Below, piece by piece: positions 1 to 10,742 of a stretch of DNA of 64,000 nucleotides; position 1 is the first letter of the stretch; each line of letters begins with the position of its first letter. The position numbers and the translations under genes are program-made. This DNA is from Climacteris rufus (taxonomy: Eukaryota; Chordata; Aves; Passeriformes; Climacteridae). The notes below the pieces were generated by a model. It was not told the origin of the DNA, searched no databases, and worked only from the letters and a program-made list of their open reading frames with translations. The stretch covers positions 400,666-464,665 of the forward strand of contig VZRZ01000228.1 in assembly GCA_013398175.1 (NCBI GenBank). Direction: 5' to 3'.

Positions 1-1390
1 TACACAGTAGGTAAATACATTGAAGGGCTCTGGTAATTTCATGGTAACCACAAGAGCAAAGCTCAAGTTGTTTGTGATGTTAACAGAAACCAGAGATGTG
101 CTGTATGTATGGCCTCATTCACAGTCTCTGAATTGCCTTTTATATAGCTCATGGATCACACAAGATTTTAAGAGGAAAAATATTTTCTTTAAATTCATAT
201 ACATAATGTCCCTTTTCCTTCTAACATACCAGAAGAAGGTCTGATAATTTTGACTTATTGTGAAACATCACTGTATTTATTTTTAATACAGTAATACCTT
301 CTGCACCTAAATTTCACAAGATATTTATGTTGTAAATCCATGTAAAGAAATCAAAATTTAATATCACAATGAAGTCACTCAATGAACTGAATGGAATAGA
401 AAATTGATATGACTGAAACATTCTTTTGCAAAGCATAACTGCTTCTCATGAGAGAAGATATAAAGCTTTGCTAGCATCTTGGAGCATGCCTGAAGTTGTT
501 TACTAATTTGTATTTCTTTCTCTAAGGGAGAAACCTAGGGCATCCCTTTGAAAGTTTTAGGATTAGTAGCTTGTTCACGTATTTCTTTGACTAAACATTG
601 GCATATTTTAAGATTTGCAGCTGAATTCTGTTCTCATTTACACCTGTGCAATCTGACTGAAGCTAAATTGAAAGCAATTTGTCTAGGATAAAAATATCAG
701 GAAAATTGGTGGTACTAAACTTAGCTTACTGCAAACCAAACCACTATAAATATGGAAGGAAAAAGGGATTTTGTGATTCCCCCAAACCACATAGGTTATT
801 GGGCTCCTTCAAATGGAGCCTCTGAACCTTTTGAAGAATTCCCATCATGACTGTATTAAAGGCAAACTGGTGCATGTTTGTACTTAAACAGAATATTTTT
901 TAAAATTCTTCTGCAGCCTGGGTGACTGCAGCATTTGGCATAGCATTTCTTAGAAAAAAATTTTAGTAAGTCAGATAAATGAGACTTTGTTGCATGTGAA
1001 TTAGCTTTGGAGATTCTGAGCTTCTTCAGAAATAGCTCCCGTATTAGACACTGCACAGATTAACTAGTGTCTCCCTGGGGAAATTTGTCTGATTATAAGT
1101 CAAAACTGGCTCAGGTAGGTTAATTATGGAGTAATAAGGCAGCTGGGGATCATGTCAAACCATAGAGAGTCTCCCACAGACTGATTTTGGGGAATCTTCT
1201 TAAAACTGATTAATGGAGGAGGGAACTGGAAAGGTCTGAAACTTTCCTTAGATTTCCTCATGCAGACTTCAGGAGACCCACAAGAAGGAGGAAAACTCTT
1301 CCATACCCTTCCTCATCTTACTCATTTCATTGCCTCTCAGCAGAACACCTGAAATATGCAGGAGCAGAAACCTGAGGTGTGCCCCACCAT

Positions 1391-1414
1391 GTGTATGTGT
1401 GTGTGTGTGTGTGT
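1391..1414. repeat. (GT)n microsatellite
   Basis: An alternating GT run with one TA interruption near its start, within the ALX1 intron. It is likely length-polymorphic. Confidence 0.9.
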
Positions 1415-1836
1415 AAAGGCAAGCTGAGCGTGTGTGGAACTGTGTATACAAATGCACATATGCATGTCTGTGTAAAAAAGCCAAGCAGACCGAGAGTTTG
1501 AAGATGTGTTGTTACCATGACTTTTCCCCAGGCTTTGGCAGAAAACCAAAATGGAGCATTTACTCGTTCTTTTTCTTTGCTGCTAGAATTTCCAAGGAGC
1601 CCAAATTAGTTTGTCAACTCCTGATTACCTCACCAGTGCAACTGTTTAAAATATTACCTTTTAAAATAAGACTAGTCCATCCTTCCTATCTGCACTAGAT
1701 CTCAGCTAGATGAGCTCAGTGAACCATAATTTATCACTTTAGCTTGTTGGTGCGTTGGTGAGTATGTGCTGTTACAAAGTGATAGGACAACGGGAAAAAA
1801 CCCTACTCATCAGCATTAGAAACTATGTTTTCATTC

Positions 1837-1863
1837 TGTGTGTGTGTGTGTGTGTGTGTGTGT
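1837..1863. repeat. (TG)n microsatellite
   Basis: An uninterrupted TG run of about 13 units in the ALX1 intron, roughly 430 bp from the first GT run. Confidence 0.95.
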
Positions 1864-2174
1864 CATAATTCATTACTTCCCCTGACCTCCACTTTGGCAG
1901 AAAAAAATCACTCAGCTAGAGACATAACCTTCATATCTTAAAGTCAAAATTCCTTTGTCTATGGATTTGGAATGTGAATGTAAAATTAAGTTTGAAGTGG
2001 GACTTCACTTTACAGTGCTAACAGAAGAGTAATTAAATGACTCCAACATATAGCAGAGAATAAAGACATGTGGGCTCAGTCTCCATGCATCAGAGAAATG
2101 ATACACAGAACAGACAACAGATTTTTAGATTGAAGACAAATTAAGCAAAAAGAAAACAAATAGGAAAGGATATA

Positions 2175-2202
2175 ATTACTGGCTGACAATTACTGGCTGA
2201 CA
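2175..2202. repeat. 14-bp perfect tandem duplication
   Basis: The unit ATTACTGGCTGACA occurs twice back to back with no mismatch. Such perfect short duplications are usually recent replication-slippage events. Confidence 0.9.
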
Positions 2203-3450
2203 AAATCTCTACTGTGAATGGTGGCTAAAAATGTCTTGCCTGATGTTATTTGTACATTAAAAAAAAATCAGTATTCAGGAAAGATATATAGGTAAAAGTG
2301 GAGAAGACTTGCAAAGCTATATATTCTATAATAGTGTGAGCAAATGAGAAATGACTGAGGAAGTTTGAGTATGTCAGAAATGATATCACATACATGCGGT
2401 ACTGACAGAGAGAGAGTAGAGAGTTTGGAAAAACAGAAGGGCAGCTGCTGAGTGTGAAGTTTGGTCAAATCAACATGAATAGAGCAGGAACGAAAGACCA
2501 TGCATTCTGAGATAATAACAAGAGCTGACTTATGCTAGGACTTGAAAATCTTCCTATCTGTTCATCTAGTAACACACAAGTGAAAAATACCTATCCTTAA
2601 ATAGCATCTATACATAGATGATAGAAGGCCTGAGACTCAGAATGAAGCTTTAAGTAACTGCCAAGCATAGAAATGATTCTACATCAAAGCTTGAATACGT
2701 CTGGTTAGTCCAGACATTGCTAGTAACCACAAAGTTAGTGTCCTAGTCTGTCATACAACGTTTTCCAGGGATGCACAGTGCAGCCTGTTAAGGTTGAACA
2801 CTGAAACAGAAATGCATTCATAGTGTAATTTCACATAAAAACTTCACAAAAATAAATTTTATCTCAAATCTATCTTTGAAACAAATTTAAGAAAAAGTCT
2901 TAAATGTATTATCAGTAATTCCTGTGTTTTATGGTTTTGTTTGTTTTAAAGTAATTTCACAAGGTTTTTCAGTATTAAATTTTGCAAATACCCGTTGGGC
3001 TTTGTCGCTTAAGAAATCCAAATTAGTTTGTTTTGTTCACCCTTTTCTAGTCTTTCCCACCATTACAGCGGGAGTTGTAAAGAGGAGAATTTTTTATGAT
3101 GAAAACATCTATGATCTTGTACACTCTTTTGATATATCAGTTGTGTGTTTCCACTAGTTTTATTGACTGGCTGGGCTGATGGCATCCTAAGGGTCAACAG
3201 TAGACATCATACATGGAGCCACAGACCAAATGCATAATAAAGTAAGGAATGTGACTCATCAGCCCTTGCTCTTAAGTGAATGATCTAATATTTTGACTCG
3301 TGTGATCTCGTCATACTATTTTCTAACATGATTGCAGGGAACTAGTTAAGTACTTTTTGCTTGTTTCAGAGGCGAACTAATTATGTGTGAATTGAAGCAA
3401 ACCAAGCATTGCAGAAAACAAAAGATGAACTATCTAAATTTAATCATATT

Positions 3451-3467
3451 CATTTTATATGTTCCAG
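3451..3467 (+). promoter_or_regulatory. ALX1: ALX1 terminal-exon splice acceptor
   Basis: The sequence reads CATTTTATATGTTCCAG, with the AG at 3466-3467. Splicing here starts the exon in phase 0 with codons for Ile-Gln-Asn-Asn, which join the recognisable ALX1 C-terminal sequence. The pyrimidine tract is broken by several purines. Better-looking AG sites exist upstream at 3336-3337 and 3368-3369, but neither preserves the frame. The call rests on protein continuity rather than on the strength of the site. Confidence 0.8.
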
Positions 3468-3788
3468 ATTCAGAACAATCTGTGGGCAGGGAATGCGGCT
3501 AGCGGTTCTGTGGTTACCTCCTGCATGCTGCCACGAGATACGTCCTCCTGTATGACACCTTACTCCCATTCACCCCGGACAGATTCTGGCTACACAGGCT
3601 TTTCAAACCACCAGAATCAGTTCAGCCACGTGCCCCTCAATAATTTTTTCACTGACTCTTTGCTTTCTGGGGCAACCAATGGACACGCTTTTGAAACCAA
3701 GCCAGAGTTTGAAAGGAGGTCCTCCAGCATTGCAGTTCTACGGATGAAAGCCAAAGAGCATGCTGCCAATATTTCCTGGGCCATGTAA
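3468..3788 (+). CDS. ALX1: ALX1 homeobox protein, terminal coding exon (partial gene)
   Basis: ALX1 is a paired-class homeodomain transcription factor that acts in the nucleus of cranial neural crest-derived mesenchyme to pattern the face. This exon encodes the last 106 residues and the TAA stop; the homeodomain lies in upstream exons outside the window. A Ser/Thr/Tyr-rich stretch containing CMTPYSHSPRTDSGYTGF and then HVPLNNFFTD is characteristic of ALX1. Codons 3714-3761 encode the OAR (aristaless) motif RRSSSIAVLRMKAKEH, followed by the terminal ANISWAM. The reading frame is open and undamaged. Because the start is a splice acceptor, the in-frame ATG at 3459 is intronic and is not an initiator. 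If the protein has the usual 326 residues or so, this exon covers about residues 221-326. From memory, the avian sequence differs from mammalian ALX1 at only a few positions, such as Ala for Thr just after the OAR motif. Identification is very secure. Confidence 0.97.
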   Translation: MQNNLWAGNAASGSVVTSCMLPRDTSSCMTPYSHSPRTDSGYTGFSNHQNQFSHVPLNNFFTDSLLSGATNGHAFETKPEFERRSSSIAVLRMKAKEHAANISWAM

Positions 3789-3950
3789 TATAGCAGTACC
3801 CTCTCTCAATTTCTTTTTTTTTTAATAGCAAACTAAAACCATTTCTATTTCCCATATTTAAAGGGAACAACAATAAGCTGCTGTGTGTGGAATGCTAGAA
3901 ATCACAATATACACGATGTCTGCTTAAAGAAATGCAATATAATATTTAAC

Positions 3951-3967
3951 AATAAACCAAGAATAAA
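3951..3967 (+). terminator. Tandem polyadenylation hexamers (AATAAA x2)
   Basis: AATAAA occurs at 3951-3956 and again at 3962-3967, within a short direct repeat of AATAAACCAA. The first lies about 163 nt after the ALX1 stop, so they are candidates for a proximal poly(A) site. Confidence 0.55.
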
Positions 3968-4086
3968 CCAAATAGATTTACCATGCATCAAGCTCAACAA
4001 GCCCTCTTTGTTTTGATTTTTCTATATAAGTATGTTTTGCTGTACCAGTTGATGAAATATGATTATAGAACCTGCAAAAAAGAAAA

Positions 4087-4092
4087 AATAAA
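4087..4092 (+). terminator. Polyadenylation hexamer AATAAA
   Basis: A canonical hexamer about 300 nt after the ALX1 stop, at the end of an A-rich run. It is followed by T- and GT-containing sequence around 4105-4140 that could serve as the downstream element. Confidence 0.5.
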
Positions 4093-4195
4093 ACTACTAA
4101 GTCAATATGTCTACTCCATGGTTTTTAGCAGTCCTGTATAAAAAATTCTTGCTTTACAAGTGAATACTTCATACGGGAACAACTCTGTAAAGGAT

Positions 4196-4201
4196 AATAA
4201 A
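4196..4201 (+). terminator. Polyadenylation hexamer AATAAA (distal candidate)
   Basis: A canonical hexamer about 408 nt after the ALX1 stop, the last of the clustered signals. It is followed by TTTATTATACTTAACC and a moderately T-rich stretch. Confidence 0.45.
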
Positions 4202-4220
4202 TTTATTATACTTAACCTAT

Positions 4221-7200
4221 GATGTAAATCTCTAAGCACACCACGCAAAGGAGGAAATATATGACCATTCATGTTGTAGGTGGAATTTGTAGACTGAGCT
4301 CTCTCAGCATTGTGTTGCTACTCTAACCCAGCTCTGCTGTTTTGTTAAATGCATGTTGAGCTTGTTGAACTTATACCAATGAACAACTAAAGTAATAAGA
4401 GTAGAAGGTACTACTTTATCTTATGGACGTGAGTGTAATCCAATTAAGGAGAATGAGATTTTCCTGTCAAATATAACACTAAAAGTAGGATCACAGCATT
4501 TAATAGAGTTTTCAAAGATGTGCACAGATTATGTGCCAGCTAGTGTCTTTAAATTAAATCTTAAATGTTGCAGATAAGGTGTAATGAAACTTAGGTGACT
4601 AAAAGACAGCACAGAATAGTACTGCTACACTTTGAACAGAGTACAGATTTGGGAAAAATACCCAAACAGCACAACAATGTAGTCTTTACTTCCAGTACAG
4701 TCCATCTTACTGGGTTTTGCTACTCTATCATCAAATTGAAACAAACAAAAAAAAAAACCCACAAGGCTTGCCAGTTTCAGTTTGTAACTGATCTTAAGAG
4801 TACATTTAATTTAGTTTAATTATATTTTGTTGAGACTTTGCTTATGTACGTTCCAGAGTGTAAGACTGGTTTAAATACTTTTAAATACCTTTAAAGTATA
4901 TACAAAAAATCTTTCTGACTGCAATGGCAGAAGGATTTGGCTCTCAGCTCCCAGCCTATCACAAAGGAATTAAAATGTCAGCAGACTTTCTGACATTTCT
5001 GGTAGAAAAAAAATAGAGGAGAAGAAAAATACTTTACATCTGGAGAATTGCTATCTGCTTTGATTTACTTCTCCTCCCTTTCCCCTGTCACATTCCAAGC
5101 TCCTTCAGATGAGTGAAATGTCAGCCTCTTTGAAAGCAACAGTCAGTCTCTCAGGTTCATAAAGGCAAAGTAAATTAATTGAAATAAAGAAGGACTTGAA
5201 TGGCTGTGATTAGAACAGGATACAACTCTCTGGGCACCCCCTGCTCGTTCTTGCTTTTCTTTCTGGCCATTAGTTAGGAACAGAGGGCAGATGGGGGAAG
5301 AAGGGAAGATCCGGGAAGCACATTTCATCACAGCAACTGCAGAACTACCAGTACTCACAAAAACAAACACACAGAAGTCCCCAGATTTTTTCTGCGCCCA
5401 TTCAGGGGGTTAAACTTGAAACAAAAATAGGAGATGGATTAGTTCTGTAACCTTTCAAAGGGATAAACATACTTAACTTTGAAATCATCAGGAACAACTG
5501 AAAATGGGATTTTTACCAGCAGTTTCTTACACAGCTGAAAGGAAGGTTGTCCTGTTTGCCACTAGTAATAAACTCAAATTTTAACGCATACATATACTCC
5601 AATTTGTGGTTTCCTGATTTGATTCTCCTAAAAATTAACTTCAACTTTGGCCTGTGTAACTGGAAAAGAGTATGGCTAGAACTCATCTTTTCCATTTTCT
5701 ATGGTCTGTTTAGACAGCAGTAAAACTAGCCTTATGATTTAAAGCAAAAAAAAAAAAAAGTGCAGGTACAGACATTAATTATGACATAGACAGTTTTGCC
5801 ACATGCAGAAAAATGAAAGTGGTGGAAATAGAATGGATTTTTTAGCAAACTCTTTCAGTTCAAAAAATTGTTTTTTTCCTTTTTTTTTTTTTTTTTTGTG
5901 GTTTTGTTTTGTTTTCTTATATTTTATTCAGATTCCACATAGTCATTTTTAAGGTACAGTATTTAGAACATGCCAAAGTGATTTCCAGATTTTTTTTTTT
6001 TAGGACACCATTAGTGGACAAAGAAGCAAAAGTTTAGCTGGCAATCTCCAATCCATTTTTACTGTTGCCTCTTTCAATGAACTTATTTTCATACCAGAAT
6101 TTGCTATGGTTGCTATGGTTGTCTTCTAAAATCCTCCCCAAAAATAATTTGTACACGTTTTTTTTATGTCAGGAGTAAAATGTAAAGATTCCTAGGACTT
6201 TATTGCAATGGCAGATTACTTGGGGAGAATAAATATCCATTTTCAAAATATTACATTTTTGTATGCTTGAAGCTTCAAAAATTAAACAGGAAAATAAAAT
6301 ACCATGTCATCTTCCTGCTGATATTAAGTGAGAGGGATTAAATTCCAATTAATTCTTCACCCTCAAATCTAGCAATGGAAATTATTTGTTACATGTTACT
6401 AGCATAACTTTATACATTAAATAAATAGCTATTCAACCCTTCATTAAACCTGAGGTGTGATAAGTTGCAGGCCTTCATTAAGCTTGTCATGCTCTTGCAT
6501 CAGCCTCCTCTCAAAGAATGAATGATAGCCTGTTGGTTGCAGCATTTCATTTAGTTAATGAAAAAGTATCTTCGTGTTAGATGTCAAGTACTACAACAGG
6601 GTCACATTCTGCCAGTTTTATTTAGTAGTGCTTTACTCCATGAGTAGATGCATTGATGGGAGTGAGACTATTCACATAGGCCAAATTGTGAATCACTTGT
6701 AAATGTTTATTCACAATGGTCCCATTCATGCAAAAAAAAGCCTCTCAGCACAACATGAGTAATCGGTTCATAATCAGGCCCAGCTTAAGGTACCATTCAG
6801 CTCTAGTAAGGATAGCAGAATCTGGCCCACACTGGCTTAAGGCCAGACTCAGATATTTTAACCAAGATGAGTAGCTCCTTATTCCACAAATAGTGCAAAG
6901 AGACCCAGTAGGGCTATTTGTAGAGCTCTCTTTTTCTAAGAAAATTCTAGAAAAGAGACATTTCAGTATATCTAAATATTTGAAGCAAGTTTCTATGAAA
7001 GGTAAAAGATTTTATTTTCTTCTGGATTATACTCCCACATTTGACAGGACTTGTGTTCTTGTGCTTTGATTTTATCACTTAATGATTTCTTTGCACAAGC
7101 ATCTAAGCTTTTCACTGGTTCTGGAACATGTGGATAATGCACCAAAAACAAAAGGGGGTGATTTACATAGCCTTTCTGCCAAGTATGTTAACTAATGCTT

Positions 7201-8021
7201 GAGATATGTGATCATCATGCTATGTTGAGAAGAAAATTTATAGAACTTTTGGGCAAAGAGTCCCTATCCTGTTAAAAGAGAAAGTGAAATATTGTTGTAA
7301 TTATTGCTGCACTGTTTTTTCTCTGATTGATTGATTCACTAACATTTTGAAAATCTTTAGGCTGTATTTTAACAAATTTTTGAACAAATGTAAATTTATC
7401 TATGAAATGTAAATTTATATTATGATTTTTACAGACTCATAAGTGATGGACAACACTGCATTTAGCAGCTAAAGATACAGTCTTCTTACAATCAAGATGG
7501 TCAGAAAAGTTTGACAAAAATGATTTCTACCTACAATTTGGTCAACCGTGTTACATACCACAGAAACATATCAATGAAAGCATCTTTTGCTGCTGAGAAT
7601 AAGTTGAAACGAACTATATTTCTCATTTCATTTCTTTACTGTCACAACAGTTTGTACAGTGAAGTGTTGAAAAAATCCAGTTCAATATGTTAAAGGGGTT
7701 TTATTTTGACTGTGAACTTTAAGGTAAGGCCCTGAAATATAAAATTTAACAAATGTGACCAGTATTGTGCATTTAGTAATGAGATAGTTTAGCTTGATAC
7801 AAGCAAATTATTTTGTTTGCAAACAATAAAACATTACACTTTGGGGCTTTTTCAAAATGACAAAAACTTTTATTGATAATCTTTTAAATATCACTGCTAT
7901 TTAGAAATCAGGGTTGAATCAGGCTGATCAGAGCTAGAACCGATTAAAGGCACTTATATTTCCTAGTTTCAAAATATTTCCAGGAAAAGATCTTTCTGTA
8001 ACAAAGCACTGATTTCTTCCG
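4221..8021. other. Intergenic sequence downstream of ALX1
   Basis: No exon or RNA gene is recognised. The sequence is AT-rich with homopolymer A and T runs (for example A13 around 5747, a T16 run around 5881-5897, and T12 around 5990) and a 9-bp tandem copy of GCTATGGTT near 6105. One patch at about 6590-6860 resembles an old interspersed repeat and is listed separately. Regulatory elements of ALX1 could lie here, but nothing in a single sequence identifies them. Confidence 0.7.
6590..6860. mobile_element. Possible ancient amniote interspersed repeat (family unassigned)
   Basis: The patch contains phrases such as GGGAGTGAGACTATTCACATA, AGTAAT and AATCAGGCCCAG. These resemble a decayed repeat found widely in reptile and bird introns, in which 'GGGACTACTCACATG' is followed by 'GGATCAGGCCC'. 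No termini or target duplications are visible. The resemblance is from memory and the age is inferred from the poor match. Confidence 0.35.
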
Positions 8022-8612
8022 TGTCATGGTTTAACCCCAGTCAGAAGCCAAGCCCCACACAGCCCCTTGCTTACTCCCCCATTGGAGAGATTGGGGTGAG
8101 AATTGGAAGGGTGAAAGCTGGAAAACTCATGGCTTGAGATAAAGGCAGTTTTGCAAGGAAAGCAAAAGCCATGCACACAATCAAAGCAAAACAAGGAATT
8201 AATTAACTGCTTCCCATAGGCAGGCAGGTGCTCAGCCATCTCCAGGACAGCAGGGCCCTGTCATGTGTAATGGTGACTTGCGAAGACAAACTCATCACTC
8301 CAAGTATTTCACGCTTCTTCTTTCTTCCCCCCACTTTATATACTGAGCCTGATGTCATCTGGTCTGGAATATCCCTTTGGTCAGTTGGAGTCATTGGTCT
8401 GGGCTGCATCTGCCCTGAATCTCCTAGGCACCCCCAACTTCTGTGAGAGCAGGACAGCATGAAAATCAGAAGAGGCCTTTGCTCTGTGTAAGCCCTGCTC
8501 AGCAATGACAAAAACATCTCTATGTTATCAACTCTGTGTTTAGCACAAATCCAAAACAACCATATACCAGCCATCATGAAGAAAGTTAACTACTCCAGCC
8601 AAAACCAGCACA
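8022..8612 (-). mobile_element. Solo LTR, avian ERVL-like family
   Basis: The element is 591 bp. On the + strand it starts TGTCATGGTTTAACCCCAG and ends CCAAAACCAGCACA, so it has the TG...CA termini of an LTR. It is flanked by TTCCG (8017-8021) and TTCCC (8613-8617), a 5-bp target duplication with one mismatch, which fits class III (ERVL-type) integration. Transcriptional orientation is minus: reversed, it carries a TATATAAAG box and ends in the GGGGTTAAACCATGACA sequence I recognise from a common avian LTR. No internal retroviral sequence flanks it, so it is a solo LTR left by LTR-LTR recombination. The minus-strand open stretch over 8203-8577 is only a chance frame in the LTR. The family name is from memory. 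Confidence 0.85.
8334..8342 (-). promoter_or_regulatory. TATA box of the solo LTR
   Basis: The reverse complement reads TATATAAAG, preceded on the minus strand by the GATATTCC-type sequence seen in other copies. It would have driven minus-strand transcription of the original provirus. Present activity is unknown. Confidence 0.6.
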
Positions 8613-10675
8613 TTCCCTCAGCACTTTCATATCCAAATAACAAGTGGCCCACTCATTCCCAGAATGAACCCTTCTTATTCATCTATAGTGATCTTTTTAG
8701 ATTTGGCTGGCATTAGAATGATGGAGTGTGCGATGAATATGTGAGTATGATGACTGGGGACAGAAGAATAATCTTCTGGGAGGAGAGTCAGAGTACAGTG
8801 TTGGAATAAGGGGGAAACCTAAACTCAGTGCAACTCTCCCTTCCCTCTCTTGCCTAAATTGCTCCTCCTAAATGTCACCAGGACCTGACAAGATAAGATA
8901 TATTCTATTGCCACCTTTCCAGTATAGGTTTAAGGGTGATATAAAGAATCCAAAAAGGAAGTTTTGAAGAGGCAGAATTAGTAGGTGTATGACTATCATT
9001 GTCAATAAATACATAGTGGAAAATTAAGAGTAGATTTGTGGAGAAGCATCTCTAATCGTGGATGTCAAAATTTTTTTTCTCTGCATTTTTAAGGTAGCAT
9101 GAAGGCAGAACATTAAACAGTGATGGTTGGAACAGTGAGTCCACTAAATTCCTTTGCACCACAGGCTATGGCATGCAAATGAAGAAACATATCACAACAC
9201 TACCACATAAAATATATTTGAGGTATTGGCCAGTTCTTGCTGGTTATTTTCACTCTATTTAAATAACAACATAAAAATTACATAGTTCCTCATCAAATCT
9301 GTTCAAAAAGTCCACACGAGAGATATAAGGAAAAAAAAACAGAAAAGAGTAGGTGAGTCTTCAAGATCCATTATTTTCTCAAAGAACAGGACTTGTTCAT
9401 TGAATGAGGCCTCACATTTAACAGCTCAGTTTCAGCGTGGCTCATGCTGCCACCTTCATAACAGTGATTATTCCCACAGGAATAAGCAGTACACTAGACT
9501 AATAAATACATCAATGTATAGGAAATAATAATGGTTAAAGTAATTGATGTTGGCATGAAAAACACAATTTCAAAAGTGTAGGTTATAGGATCAGGTCAAA
9601 AATTGTAATTTCTGACTGGCTTATAGAGCAGAACTTCATGGTTCACAAAGTTCTGTTACAGGAGTGCTTTTCTATGCTTCAGTTCTAACTATAGCAACCC
9701 TCCATAACCTAATAGCTGACTGCTTTATCTCTCAGAAGCTGAGGTAATGATGGTTTCTGAATTCTTTAATTATGAAAAATAAGTTAAATAGGACTGATCA
9801 TCCCTGCTTTGTACTTCTGTGAGAATATCCATATATGTCTACCAGCCACAGCTTATTTTAGTCCCACTGTCATTAAAGCGAGGCAAAATCATATGTCAGA
9901 AGCCAGGAGTTGCAAAAGATTAGATTTCTGATACCATTATTGCTCTGTGAATGAGCAATTTATTGATATGGAGAGGGATGACTAAGTTGATTAAAGCCTT
10001 TTTTTTTTAATTAAAACCCAAAACTTGACTTTGCTTGGTTTTGGTTGACTACAGTCTAATTATGATTAACAAACTGCTTGTAGGTGTGATAAAGTCTTAG
10101 CCAACATATTATTTTTGTCCATCTGAGAAGGGTGCAGTTAAAATGAAAGCTTTGTCAAACAACGTCCTCAAAATACAGACAGAAGTATCTGAATCTTTGA
10201 AAGACTCAATTTACTCAGGTGTGTCTACTGAAATGATTTTGGTTTAATCATTAAAAATGGAAAACAGATGAGATCTTTAACTGAAAATAGCAATACAAAA
10301 CATGATAATTGTATATTTCTTTTGAAGTGATATTAGGGGAACAACTCTGCTTCTAATATACTAAGAATGATTTTTCTCATTACTTGCCATAAACATTTTA
10401 ATATATAATGAAATACATATTTATAAATGGAAAAACCTGTCAGATATTACTTAAACACATAGGGTAAATAAAATACTAAAAGATTTTGGAGGTCTTTTAG
10501 AACAAGGTCTGGGATAGAGATCAGAATTAGTGAGTATTATTTAGTAAATGCTTATAATGAGGAAAGGGGAAAATACACTTGTTGGCTGGGAGTTTATTGA
10601 ATATTTAGAGCCAGAAAAATCAGTGTTGGCAAGGAGGGATGACATTTTATTAATTCTACTCAAAAATCTCCTTAT

Positions 10676-10742
10676 GATCAAATCCTAATTGAAGTTAATG
10701 GGAATCTTACCAGTGATCTCACTTGGGAGTAGAATATAATCC
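10676..10742. mobile_element. Possible ancient amniote repeat fragment
   Basis: It contains AATTGAAGTTAATGGGAATC followed by CAGTGATCTCACTTGGGAGTAG. This resembles the 'TTGAAGTCAATGGGAG' core of a very old repeat shared by turtles, crocodilians and birds. It is too short and decayed for a firm assignment. Confidence 0.35.

Larger units (their letters stand above)
1..3467 (+). other. ALX1: ALX1 last intron (3' portion)
   Basis: This stretch precedes the terminal ALX1 exon and ends in a TTCCAG acceptor, so it is read as the 3' part of the final intron; the donor lies outside the window. It is AT-rich with stops in all frames. I see no exon, tRNA or recognisable transposon in it, only two GT/TG microsatellites and a 14-bp tandem duplication. 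The intron assignment is inferred from the exon and its acceptor. Confidence 0.85.
3789..4220 (+). other. ALX1: ALX1 3' untranslated region
   Basis: AT-rich sequence directly after the ALX1 stop, with a T9 run near 3817 and several AATAAA hexamers. The end is placed about 20 nt past the last clustered hexamer (4196-4201). The true cleavage site cannot be read from the sequence, and a longer UTR is possible. Confidence 0.6.

Noticed and set aside
3459..3461. ATG in frame with the ALX1 exon as a possible start codon
   Set aside because: It lies before the CAG acceptor in the intron. ALX1 has upstream exons with the homeodomain, so the frame is entered by splicing.
8203..8577. 124-codon minus-strand open frame
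   Set aside because: It lies wholly inside the solo LTR and matches no protein.
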